Assembly: GCF_016595235.1 (NCBI RefSeq)
Contig: NZ_JAENHL010000007.1
Coordinates: 2,178,043 to 2,242,042, forward strand
Origin: Taklimakanibacter albus
GTDB lineage: Bacteria; Pseudomonadota; Alphaproteobacteria; Rhizobiales; Aestuariivirgaceae
Direction of reading: 5' to 3'
Length of the DNA: 64,000 nucleotides
Part shown: piece after piece, positions 17,469 through 27,378 of the stretch
Layout of the letters: each line of letters starts with the position of its first letter
Position numbering within the stretch: the first letter of the stretch is position 1
The notes under the pieces: model-generated
What the model saw: the letters and a program-made list of their open reading frames with translations, nothing else
The model's database searches: none
Told to the model about the DNA's origin: nothing
Program-made: the position numbers and the translations under genes

Positions 17469-19163
17469 ATGGACCGCTTTAATCTCGGCACCTATGGACG
17501 CCGCATCTCCACCGGATCGGCGGAGACGCAGCGCTGGTTCGATATCGGCCTCAACTGGTGCTACGGCTTCAATCACGACGAAGGCATCAAATGCTTCGAT
17601 AAGGCGCTCGAGACGGATCCGGACTGCGCCTTTGTCCATTGGGGCATAGCCTATGCGGCCGGGCCTTTCTACAACCTGACCTGGAAAGAACTCGGCGAGG
17701 TCGAAGCGGAGAGGACGGCGAAAAGATGTTTCGACCATGTCCAGCTGGCGCGCGCCAAAGCGGACTCCGCCAGCGCCGTCGAAAGACGATTGATCGAAGC
17801 GCTCGGCAAGCGTTTCCAAGAGCCGCGCCGGGTGACGATGCCGGAATTCAAGCAGTGGGATGACGCCTATGCCGCCGAGATGCGGCAGGTTTATCACGAC
17901 TTTCCCGACGACCATGATGTCATGGCGCTGTTCGTCGAGGCGTTGATGATGCGCAATGTGCGGAAACTGTGGGATCTCAAGACCGGTGCGCCCGCGCCCG
18001 ACTCCGACGCAGTCGAAGCGCTGGAAGTCTGCGAGCGCTCCATCAGCCTCACCGACGCGGCCGGCACTGCACCGCATCCGGCGATCCTTCATCTGCATAT
18101 TCATTTGCTGGAAATGTCGACCATGCCGGAACGCGCGCTGCGCTCGGCCGATCGGCTCGGCGAAATGTGCCCTGATGCCGGCCACATGAATCACATGCCG
18201 GGACATATCTATGTCCTGTGCGGCGAATATGAGAAGGCGAAGCTCGCCAGTGAAAAGGCGGTACGCGCCAATGACAAGTATCTCAACTATGCAGGTGAGC
18301 CCACCTACTATCTGCTGGGCTGCTGCCATGACCTGCATCTGATGATGTTCACCTGCATGTTCCTCGGCCAGCACAAACCCGCGCTGTGGGCGGCCGACAA
18401 AGTGCGGAGCCTGGTGACGCGCGATGTCGTGAGCCTGGCGGACCGGCCGAAATTCACCCAGACGGTGGAAGGCTATCATGCGATGAAATCACATGTGCTG
18501 GTCCGCTTCGGCCGCTGGCACGACATCATCGCCGAGCCGATGGTCGAGGAGCTTGAACTCTATGTGCTGACCTCGGTCCTGCAGCATTATGCGAAAGGCG
18601 TCGCGCATGCGACGCTGAAAGAGTTTGCCGAGGCGGACCGGGAGCGCGAAAGCTTTCACCGGCGTCTCGCACTCATTCCGCCTGAGCGGCGTTTTCTGAG
18701 CAACCCGACCCGCGCCTCACTCGCGGTGGGCGCCGCTTTGCTCGACGGCGAACTCGCTTATCACCAGGGCCGGCATGCCGAAGCCTATGATCATTTGCGC
18801 GCGGCGGTGGAACTCGACGACAACCTCTCCTACACCGAGCCCTGGGCCTGGATGCACCCGCCGCGCCACGCTCTGGCGGCATTGCTTCTCGACCAGGGCC
18901 ATTGCGCGGAGGCCGAAGCGGTTTATCGCGACGACCTGGGCCTCTCCGGCAAGGTCCAGCGCTGCACCCAGCATCCTGGCAATGTCTGGGCGCTGCACGG
19001 CCTGGTCGAATGTCTGAAACTGCGCGGCGACACCGCCGAGCTTCCGGTGCTGCAGGCCGCGCTCGCCGCCGCCCTCGCCAAGGCCGATATATTGGTCAGC
19101 TCGTCCTGCCTGTGCCGGACAAGCCCAAAGGCACCCGCTCAGTGCTGTAGCACATCAGAATAA
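17469..19163 (+). CDS. Tetratricopeptide repeat protein
   Basis: A 564-residue protein built of helical repeats: early TPR units (RWFDIGLNWCYGFNHDEGIKCFDKALETDP), a central His-rich segment (AILHLHIHLLEMS, DAGHMNHMPGHIYVLCGEYEKA) and later units (LLDGELAYHQGRHAEAYDHLRAAVELDD, ALLLDQGHCAEAEAVYRDDL). The ATG at 17469 follows an AAGG site and matches the conserved start; an upstream ATG at 17412 would add a non-conserved stretch. There is no signal peptide. The HMNHMPGHIY motif recurs in a family of uncharacterised TPR proteins; its histidines might bind metal. The function is unknown. Confidence 0.8.
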   Translation: MDRFNLGTYGRRISTGSAETQRWFDIGLNWCYGFNHDEGIKCFDKALETDPDCAFVHWGIAYAAGPFYNLTWKELGEVEAERTAKRCFDHVQLARAKADSASAVERRLIEALGKRFQEPRRVTMPEFKQWDDAYAAEMRQVYHDFPDDHDVMALFVEALMMRNVRKLWDLKTGAPAPDSDAVEALEVCERSISLTDAAGTAPHPAILHLHIHLLEMSTMPERALRSADRLGEMCPDAGHMNHMPGHIYVLCGEYEKAKLASEKAVRANDKYLNYAGEPTYYLLGCCHDLHLMMFTCMFLGQHKPALWAADKVRSLVTRDVVSLADRPKFTQTVEGYHAMKSHVLVRFGRWHDIIAEPMVEELELYVLTSVLQHYAKGVAHATLKEFAEADRERESFHRRLALIPPERRFLSNPTRASLAVGAALLDGELAYHQGRHAEAYDHLRAAVELDDNLSYTEPWAWMHPPRHALAALLLDQGHCAEAEAVYRDDLGLSGKVQRCTQHPGNVWALHGLVECLKLRGDTAELPVLQAALAAALAKADILVSSSCLCRTSPKAPAQCCSTSE

Positions 19164-19184
19164 TACAACTAAATCAAAGATTTA

Positions 19185-19274
19185 TGGCGGAGAGGGAGGG
19201 ATTCGAACCCCCGATACAGTTGCCCGTATGCCGCATTTCGAGTGCGGTGCTTTCAACCGCTCAGCCACCTCTCC
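19185..19274 (-). tRNA. tRNA-Ser (anticodon CGA)
   Basis: Read on the minus strand the 90-base gene begins GGAGAGGTGGCTGAGCGG and ends CCTCTCCGCCA, with the CCA encoded. The acceptor stem GGAGAGG/CCTCTCC pairs fully. The anticodon loop CTCGAAA gives CGA, reading UCG serine codons. The long variable arm (about CATACGGGCAACTGTATC) is typical of class II tRNA-Ser. The T-loop GGTTCGAATCC is canonical. Confidence 0.97.
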
Positions 19275-19310
19275 GCAGAGAAACGAGGCGCTTTTTTAAG
19301 CGGCGGGGGC

Positions 19311-19339
19311 TAGATAGCGAATGAAACCGCGCCGGGCAA
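19311..19339 (-). promoter_or_regulatory. Promoter of tRNA-Ser
   Basis: On the minus strand TTGCCC (19339-19334), a 17-base spacer and TATCTA (19316-19311) lie 37 bases before the tRNA 5' end, a good housekeeping-type promoter. Confidence 0.55.
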
Positions 19340-19357
19340 CCCCGGACTGTGATTTCC

Positions 19358-19386
19358 TTGACATTATATTTCCCCCTGGCTAGAAC
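19358..19386 (+). promoter_or_regulatory. Promoter of rplU-rpmA
   Basis: TTGACA (19358-19363), a 17-base spacer and TAGAAC (19381-19386) form a near-consensus promoter. The predicted transcript starts near 19393, giving a leader of about 105 bases before rplU. The leader can form two hairpins: GGGGAC/GTCCCC (19400-19405 with 19410-19415) and CCGCCA/TGGCGG (19455-19460 with 19463-19468). Confidence 0.65.
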
Positions 19387-19497
19387 CGCGCCGACTTGTG
19401 GGGACCTCTGTCCCCGCATCTAAAACGCTGCCTCAGGCCAAATTCGACCGAAGTCCGCCATCTGGCGGCGCCGATGGGCGCGGGAAAAGGAACAGAA

Positions 19498-20172
19498 ATG
19501 TACGCAGTCATCAAGACCGGCGGCAAGCAGTATCGCGTTGCAGCCGACGACAAGCTCCAGATCGAAAAGCTTCCCGGTGAAGCCGGCGACATCATCGAAT
19601 TCACCGATGTGCTGATGGTCGGCTCCGACGGCACCGTCGATGTGGGCGCGCCCTTCGTGGCCGGCGCCACCGTCGCTGCCGAGATCCTCGGCCAGGTGCG
19701 CGGCCCCAAGGTCATCATCTTCAAAAAGCATCGCCGCAAGCATTTCCGCCGCAAGAACGGCCATCGCCAGGACCTGACCTCGGTGAAGATCACCGAGATC
19801 CTGACCGGCGGCGCCAAGCCGGCGAAGCAGGCCGCGAAGCCCGCCAAGGCCGAGAAGAAGGCTGAAGCCGCTCCCCTCGCCGCCCCGGTGGGCGACAAGA
19901 AGGCGGCTGACGATCTCTCCCTCATCGGCGGCGTCGGCCCCAAGATCCTCAAGTCCCTGACCGACATGGGCTACACGACTTATGCCCAGATCGCCAATCT
20001 GACCGCCGACGAGATCGAGAAGATCGAGACCGAGATCAAGTCGACGGGCCGTATCGGCCGCGAGGAATGGATCGAGCAGGCCAAGGAACTCGCCGCCGGC
20101 AAGCCGCCGCGCGCCAAGGTCGACAAGGAAGCCAAGGCCGAGAAGGCTAAGGCGACCAAGAGCAAAGAATAA
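19498..20172 (+). CDS. rplU: 50S ribosomal protein L21 with C-terminal helix-hairpin-helix extension
   Basis: Residues 1-103 are ribosomal protein L21 (MYAVIKTGGKQYRV, VIIFKKHRRKHFRRKNGHRQ), a large-subunit 23S rRNA-binding protein. The remaining 120 residues are an extension: a Lys/Ala-rich linker (about 110-138), then a helix-hairpin-helix-like unit (DDLSLIGGVGPKILKSLTDMG, TYAQIANLTADEIEKIE), and a basic tail. Most L21 proteins are about 103 residues. The HhH type of domain often binds nucleic acid non-specifically. The ATG at 19498 follows AAAAGGAACAGAA. The gene is co-transcribed with rpmA 18 bases downstream. Confidence 0.95.
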   Translation: MYAVIKTGGKQYRVAADDKLQIEKLPGEAGDIIEFTDVLMVGSDGTVDVGAPFVAGATVAAEILGQVRGPKVIIFKKHRRKHFRRKNGHRQDLTSVKITEILTGGAKPAKQAAKPAKAEKKAEAAPLAAPVGDKKAADDLSLIGGVGPKILKSLTDMGYTTYAQIANLTADEIEKIETEIKSTGRIGREEWIEQAKELAAGKPPRAKVDKEAKAEKAKATKSKE

Positions 20173-20190
20173 GGTAAGGAGCACCACCCC

Positions 20191-20457
20191 ATGGCTCACA
20201 AAAAAGCAGGCGGTTCATCCCGCAACGGACGCGATACGGCCGGCCGTCGTCTCGGCGTCAAGCATTTCGGCGGCGAAGCCGTCATCCCGGGCAACATCAT
20301 CATCCGCCAACGCGGAACGAAGTGGCATCCGGGCACGGGCGTCGGCATCGGCCGCGACCACACGATCTACGCCGTCGTAGCCGGCACGGTGAACTTCCGC
20401 GCCAGCAAGGACAACAAGCAGCTCGTGTCCGTGATCCCGCCGAAGGCCGCAGAATAA
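20191..20457 (+). CDS. rpmA: 50S ribosomal protein L27
   Basis: An 88-residue L27: [15 protein letters not shown] start, [27 protein letters not shown] core and [12 protein letters not shown]27 sits at the peptidyl-transferase centre of the large ribosomal subunit. The N-terminus begins directly with [10 protein letters not shown], without the cleavable extension found in Firmicutes. The stop is followed about 70 bases later by a strong terminator that ends the rplU-rpmA unit. Confidence 0.97.
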   Translation: MAHKKAGGSSRNGRDTAGRRLGVKHFGGEAVIPGNIIIRQRGTKWHPGTGVGIGRDHTIYAVVAGTVNFRASKDNKQLVSVIPPKAAE

Positions 20458-20527
20458 CGGTGGATCATATCATTCCACCGGGCTCATCGAACCGGTGCGA
20501 ATGAAAGTGTTTCGACATTCGACAAAC

Positions 20528-20557
20528 GGGGAGATGGGCAAACCATCTCCCCTTTTT
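20528..20557 (+). terminator. Rho-independent terminator of rplU-rpmA
   Basis: A perfect 10-base stem GGGGAGATGG/CCATCTCCCC (20528-20537 and 20543-20552) with a five-base loop is followed by five T. Confidence 0.93.
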
Positions 20558-20572
20558 GTTTGGACGAAACCC

Positions 20573-21118
20573 ATGACCGATTTTCTGATCACCACCGAGC
20601 GTCTCATCTTACGCCCTGTCGCGGCGAGCGACGCGGAAGCCATCGCGGCGCTCGCCGACAACTACAAGGTCGCCGTGATGCTGGCGCGCCTGCCCTATCC
20701 CTACAGCATCGAGCATGCGCATCAGTTCATCGATTGGGTCAAAGGGCAGCCCGAAGGCCACACGATCTTCGTTCTCTGTCTCAGAGACGAAGCCCGCACC
20801 TTCATCGGCGTGTGCAGCTATGAACGCCGCGACGGCGAGCATCCGGAGCTCGGCTACTGGCTGGGCGAACCCTATTGGGGCAAAGGTTATATGAGCGAGG
20901 CGGTGAAGGCGGTGATCGCGCATGCCTTCACGGTGGCGCGGCATGAGCGCCTGCTCTCAGGCTGCCGCTTGCAGAATCTGGCCTCGCGCCGGGTTCTGGA
21001 GAAGGCTGGCTTCGAGCACAGCGGTCAGCATGAAATCGACTCGCTGGTGCTCAAAGCAAAAGTGCCGGGCCATCGTTTTGTCCTCACGCGCGAGCGTTGG
21101 GAAAGCCTGGCGCGATGA
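20573..21118 (+). CDS. GNAT N-acetyltransferase, RimJ/RimL type
   Basis: A 181-residue acetyltransferase of the RimJ/RimL branch: LITTERLILRPVAASDAEAI at the N-terminus, ELGYWLGEPYWGKGYMSEAV containing the acetyl-CoA pyrophosphate loop (WGKGYMSEA), and SRRVLEKAGFEHSGQ at the C-terminus. The ATG at 20573 is taken because it matches the family start and lies just after the rpmA terminator; upstream in-frame starts would run through that hairpin. Targets could be a ribosomal protein N-terminus or a small amine; the sequence does not decide. Confidence 0.85.
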   Translation: MTDFLITTERLILRPVAASDAEAIAALADNYKVAVMLARLPYPYSIEHAHQFIDWVKGQPEGHTIFVLCLRDEARTFIGVCSYERRDGEHPELGYWLGEPYWGKGYMSEAVKAVIAHAFTVARHERLLSGCRLQNLASRRVLEKAGFEHSGQHEIDSLVLKAKVPGHRFVLTRERWESLAR

Positions 21119-21121
21119 CGA

Positions 21122-21168
21122 GAGCATCGGCCCGAAAAGTGTGCGCGGTTTTCGGAGAAGCCGATGCG
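21122..21168. repeat. Intergenic palindromic repeat (copy 1)
   Basis: The arms GCATCGGC (21124-21131) and GCCGATGC (21160-21167) enclose an inner pair CCGAAAA/TTTTCGG. The pattern GCATCGG-CCGAAAAGTG-GCGGTTTTCGG recurs at 26718-26768 and resembles the dispersed intergenic palindromes of rhizobial genomes. This copy lies between the ends of two converging genes. Confidence 0.75.
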
Positions 21169-21216
21169 CAAAAACAGGGAGCTGGAATGCCGGACAGCGT
21201 CCGGCGTTCGAGCAGA

Positions 21217-21927
21217 TCAAAAAACCTTGGCGACGTAGCTGTGCACCAGGGACTTGCGGCCGAGACCGCCATTATGCTTCGACGCGGCGAGCTTGAGATT
21301 GCCGCCCGACGACTGGATGGCGAGCGAGAGATGCTGCAGGCCCCAGCGCACATTGGTGCGCGCATCGGTGAGCTGCGAGCAGTTGCCCTCGAAGCCCATG
21401 CCGCGCGCCGTCTGGCATTTGAGCTGATAGACGCCGATCTCGCCGGCACGGCCGCGGGCGTAGGGATTGTAGCCGGATTCGACATTGGCGATGCGCAAGG
21501 CGAACCAGGTCGGCACGCCATAGGACGGCGCCATGTCGCGGATGATCTGGGCGACGCGCATGTCGCTGGCGCCGCTGATATTGAGCGCCTGGTCGGACAT
21601 GTTCATCTTGGTGCCCGACATCTTCATCGCCGTCACCTGGCGCTTCGGCTTGATCTTCTTGGTCAGGCTGGTCTGCGAAAATTTGGGGGTCTTGGCCTGG
21701 GCGGCCTTGCGCGCCGTCTTGGCGGCCACCTTCTTGCGGGTCTTGAGCGTTGCCGCCTTGGCGCGCTTGCCGGGCTTCTTCGCCGTCAGCGACTTGAAAT
21801 GCTTCTTTTGCGCGCTGACGCGCTCGGCATGGGCGCCCGGATCTCCGCTTTTATTAGCGTAAGCGGGCGCGGCAAGGACGGTACCGGCCAGGAAAGCGGC
21901 CGGAATCAACGCAAAAACAGACTTCAT
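21217..21927 (-). CDS. Lytic transglycosylase (SLT domain), secreted
   Basis: A 236-residue protein with a signal peptide (about 1-24, ending AAPAYA), a long Lys/Ala/Arg-rich linker (about 38-100) and a C-terminal lysozyme-like SLT domain (about 118-236). The catalytic glutamate is in RIANVESGYNPYARG, followed by GEIGVYQLKCQTARGMG and the late motif KHNGGLG. It would cleave peptidoglycan glycan strands in the periplasm with 1,6-anhydro product formation. The basic linker may bind the cell wall. It is divergent from obgE. Confidence 0.87.
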   Translation of the reverse strand: MKSVFALIPAAFLAGTVLAAPAYANKSGDPGAHAERVSAQKKHFKSLTAKKPGKRAKAATLKTRKKVAAKTARKAAQAKTPKFSQTSLTKKIKPKRQVTAMKMSGTKMNMSDQALNISGASDMRVAQIIRDMAPSYGVPTWFALRIANVESGYNPYARGRAGEIGVYQLKCQTARGMGFEGNCSQLTDARTNVRWGLQHLSLAIQSSGGNLKLAASKHNGGLGRKSLVHSYVAKVF

Positions 21928-22045
21928 TCAGGAATCCCTCGTCTTTTTAGATGTCCCCTTGCTGGTGTACTGTCCCTGTCACACTCAGCAATGAAGGGTG
22001 CTAAAAGCCTGCCGGATGTGTCCAGAATGAGGAGCTTTCTGTGCC

Positions 22046-22059
22046 ATTTGCAGGCAAAT
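22046..22059. promoter_or_regulatory. Perfect dyad upstream of obgE
   Basis: ATTTGC-AG-GCAAAT is a 14-base palindrome in the divergent gap between the transglycosylase and obgE, with a further half-site ATTTGC at 22071-22076. It looks like an operator, but no regulator is identified. Confidence 0.35.
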
Positions 22060-22100
22060 TACGTAAGGACATTTGCCACAATTGAGACTTACCGAGTTAG

Positions 22101-24276
<2,176 letters not shown>

Positions 24277-24280
<4 letters not shown>

Positions 24281-25557
24281 ACAAGATCGAATCCACCTCC
24301 GACACCAGAGCAGCCCTCCTCGCCATGGGCAAGGCCGCCCGCCGCGCCGCCCGCCAGCTGGCGCTCGCTTCCTCGGAGACCAAGAACAAGGCGCTGGGCC
24401 TCATGGCGCAAGCGATCCGCGCCGATGCCGCGCTCATCGCGCGCGAAAACGCCGCCGATCTCGAGGCGGCGAAGCACAAGGAGCTCAAATCCTCCTTCGT
24501 CGACCGCCTGACGCTGACGCCCGAACGCATCGAGGCGATGGCCAAGGGACTCGACGAAATCGCCGCACTGCCGGATCCGGTGGGACATGTCACCGAAAGC
24601 TGGACCAGACCCAATGGCCTGAGGATCGCCCGGGTGCGCGTGCCGATCGGCGTCATCGGCATCATCTATGAGAGCCGGCCCAATGTGACCGCCGATGCCG
24701 GCGCGCTCGCCATGAAATCCGGCAATGCCGCCATTCTGCGCGGCGGCTCCGACAGCTATCGCTCCTCCGCCGCCATCGTGGCGGCGCTGCAGCGCGGCCT
24801 GGCCGAGGCCGGCCTGCCCAAAGAAGCGATCCAGATGGTGCCGACCATGGACCGCGACGCCGTCGGCCTGTTGCTGTCGGGCCTCGACGGCACCGTCGAT
24901 CTCATCGTGCCGCGCGGCGGCAAGAGTCTTGTGGCGCGGGTGCAGCAGGAAGCGCGCGTGCCGGTCTTCAGCCATCTCGAAGGCATCTGTCATGTCTATG
25001 TCGACAAGGCCGCCGATCTCGACATGGCGAGAGAGATCGTCCGCAACGCCAAGATGCGGCGCACCGGCATTTGCGGTGCCGCCGAGACCATTCTCGTCGA
25101 CAGCGCCGTGGCGGCGACGCATCTGAAGCCGCTCATCGCCACCCTGGCCGATGCCGGCTGCGAGGTGCGAGGGTGCGCCGAGACCCAGGCGGCCGATCCG
25201 CGCGTCACAAAGGCGAGCGAGGAGGACTGGTCGACCGAATATCTCGACGCCATCGTCTCGATGAAGGTCGTCGCCGGCCTCGACGCGGCGATGGATCATA
25301 TCGCCCGCTATGGCTCGCAGCATACCGATGCGATCATCACCGCCGATGAGGTGGCGGCGCGCCGTTTCCTCACCGAAGTCGACAGCGCCATCACCTTGCA
25401 CAATGCTTCGACGCAATTCGCCGATGGCGGCGAATTCGGCTTCGGTGCCGAGATCGGCATCGCCACCGGGAGATTGCATGCCAGAGGCCCGGTCGGCCTC
25501 GAGCAGCTGACCACCTTCAAATATCAGGTGTCGGGCACGGGGCAGATCCGCCCGTGA
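24277..25557 (+). CDS. proA: Gamma-glutamyl phosphate reductase
   Basis: A 426-residue aldehyde-dehydrogenase-fold enzyme. Motifs are [41 protein letters not shown] and the catalytic cysteine in [12 protein letters not shown] (about 266). It reduces glutamyl-5-phosphate to the semialdehyde, the second step of proline synthesis, directly after proB. The length is standard. Confidence 0.96.
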
Positions 25558-25564
25558 GCGCTGC

Positions 25565-26188
25565 GTGATCCTCCCCCCTCCCTTCGGCGCCGGCCAGCGC
25601 ATCGGGCTTTTCGGCGGGTCCTTCAACCCGGCCCATAGCGGCCATCGCGCTGTGGCGCTTTATGCGCTGAAGCGCCTGGCGCTCGACTGGGTCTGGTGGC
25701 TGGTCTCGCCGCAGAATCCGCTGAAGGATGCGGGCGACTATCGCGACTATGACGAGCGTCTCAAGATCACCCGGCTGGTGGCCCGCCATCCGCGCTTCGT
25801 CGTCACCGATCTCGAGGAGCAGCTTGGCACCCGTACCACCGCGGCGACGCTCGCCGCTCTGACCCCGGTGCTCAGGCGCGGCCGTTTCGTCTGGATCATG
25901 GGCGCCGACAGCTTCGCCAATCTCCACCACTGGAACGACTGGACCGATATTCCGGAGGCCATTCCGCTCGCCATCCTGGCGCGTCCCGGCTTTGCCATGC
26001 GGGCGCTGGAGAGCCCGGCGGCGCTGCGCTATGAGAGCCGGCGGATCGCCACCGAAGAGGCCCGCGAGCTTCCCGGTGCGCCACCCCCGGCCTGGTGCTT
26101 TATTCCTATGCCGCTGCGGTCGGAAAGTTCCACCGCGATCCGTGAGCGCGCCAAAAAGCGGAAACAAATCGTCATGACCGCGTCATGA
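25565..26188 (+). CDS. nadD: Nicotinate-nucleotide adenylyltransferase
   Basis: A 207-residue nucleotidyltransferase: GLFGGSFNPAHSGHRAVALYAL is the nucleotide-binding loop with the HxGH motif, WIMGADSFANLHHWNDW is the substrate segment, and SESSTAIRERA is the ISSTxIR-type C-terminal motif. It adenylates nicotinate mononucleotide in NAD synthesis. The GTG at 25565 is seven bases after proA; no better start lies before the GGSFNP motif. Confidence 0.93.
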   Translation: MILPPPFGAGQRIGLFGGSFNPAHSGHRAVALYALKRLALDWVWWLVSPQNPLKDAGDYRDYDERLKITRLVARHPRFVVTDLEEQLGTRTTAATLAALTPVLRRGRFVWIMGADSFANLHHWNDWTDIPEAIPLAILARPGFAMRALESPAALRYESRRIATEEARELPGAPPPAWCFIPMPLRSESSTAIRERAKKRKQIVMTAS

Positions 26189-26282
26189 GCGAAGCGCTTG
26201 AATAGAATCGTTCGTACACCTATTCTTAGGGTGTCGTGATCCCTGAAGGATACTGACGCAGTCTCTATGAAGCACTGCCTTA

Positions 26283-26717
26283 TTGAAGAGGACATCCCAA
26301 CTGACAGCGCCAAGACAGAAAACCGGCGCGCCTAAGCGCGCCGTAGCGGTGAAGTCTGCGCCGAAGCGCAAGACGAAGAACCCTCTCCTCACCTCCATCC
26401 TCAGCCATCTCGAAGATGCCAAGGCCGAGGACATCGTCACCATCGATCTCAATGGCAAGGCCGTCATCGCCGACGGCATGATCGTCGCCTCCGGGCGCTC
26501 GAACCGCCATGTCGGCGCCATCGCCGACCAGCTGGTCGAGAAGCTCAAGGGCGAAGGCCACAAGGACCTCCGCGTCGAGGGCCTGCCGCATGCCGATTGG
26601 GTCCTGGTCGATGCCGGCGACATCGTCGTGCATATCTTCCGGCCGGAAGTCAGAAGCTTCTACAATCTCGAGAAGCTCTGGTCGGATCACGCGCCCGACG
26701 AACGCGTCGCGGTATAA
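26283..26717 (+). CDS. rsfS: Ribosome silencing factor RsfS
   Basis: A protein of up to 144 residues with the RsfS domain (about 38-135): ILSHLEDAKAEDIVTIDL, IVASGRSNRHVGAIADQLVEKL, DWVLVDAGDIVVHIFRPEVRSFYNLEKLW. It binds L14 and blocks subunit joining in starvation. The start is uncertain: a TTG at 26283 without a clear ribosome site, or a GTG at 26349. A strong GGCGCGC/GCGCGCC hairpin with a CTAA loop (26325-26342) lies between the two and would be in the leader if the GTG is used. Confidence 0.9.
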   Translation: MKRTSQLTAPRQKTGAPKRAVAVKSAPKRKTKNPLLTSILSHLEDAKAEDIVTIDLNGKAVIADGMIVASGRSNRHVGAIADQLVEKLKGEGHKDLRVEGLPHADWVLVDAGDIVVHIFRPEVRSFYNLEKLWSDHAPDERVAV

Positions 26718-26768
26718 GAGCGCATCGGACCGAAAAGTGCGAAGCGGTTTTCGGCTCATTCGATGTGC
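26718..26768. repeat. Intergenic palindromic repeat (copy 2)
   Basis: GAGCGCATCGGACCGAAAAGTG is followed by GCGGTTTTCGG and CGATGTGC, an imperfect palindrome (one mismatch in the outer arms) of the same family as 21122-21168. It fills the gap between rsfS and rlmH. Confidence 0.7.
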
Positions 26769-26818
26769 AGGCAAATGGGGTGCCCCGGTGATTCCGCCCG
26801 AACACCAGGCGCTCTAGA

Positions 26819-27301
26819 GTGAAGCTCGCTATTCTGGCGATAGGCCGGCTCAAGGCCGGTCCTGAGCTGGAACTGTTCGACGACTATGCCAAGCGGACCC
26901 GTGGCCTCGGCCGCACCTGCGGCATAACCGACCTCGCCGCGCGCGACTTCGCGGAATCGAAGCTCGCCGACGCGCCGGGCCGCATGGCGGCCGAAGCCAC
27001 CCTCCTCACCGACGCCATTCCTGATTCTGCTTTCACCGTCGTTCTCGACGAGCGCGGCAGATCCATCACCAGCGACGATTTCGCCAAGCTGTTCCAGCGC
27101 CATCTCGATCAGGGCACGTCCTCGCTCGCTTTTCTCATCGGTGGGCCGGATGGGCATGGGCCGGACTTGCGCAAGAAGGCCGGTCTTCTGCTGTCGCTCG
27201 GAACCATGACATGGCCGCACCGGCTCGCCCGGGTCATGCTGGCCGAGCAGATTTACCGGGCGGTCACCATTTTAGTGAAACATCCCTATCATCGCATTTG
27301 A
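26819..27301 (+). CDS. rlmH: 23S rRNA pseudouridine-1915 N3-methyltransferase RlmH
   Basis: A 160-residue SPOUT-fold methyltransferase: MKLAILAIGRLKAGPE start, FLIGGPDGHG SAM-binding knot, and LGTMTWPHRLARVMLAEQIYRA...HPYHRI C-terminus. It methylates pseudouridine 1915 of 23S rRNA. The GTG start at 26819 follows a repeat element and is the only start that keeps the conserved N-terminus. The neighbour order rsfS-rlmH is standard. Confidence 0.94.
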   Translation: MKLAILAIGRLKAGPELELFDDYAKRTRGLGRTCGITDLAARDFAESKLADAPGRMAAEATLLTDAIPDSAFTVVLDERGRSITSDDFAKLFQRHLDQGTSSLAFLIGGPDGHGPDLRKKAGLLLSLGTMTWPHRLARVMLAEQIYRAVTILVKHPYHRI

Positions 27302-27378
27302 GTCCGGATGCGGGCGGACAGGTATTGCCTTACGGAAGCCCTACTTTGGACATCTCACCTGGATAGCTTGCCCACCCA

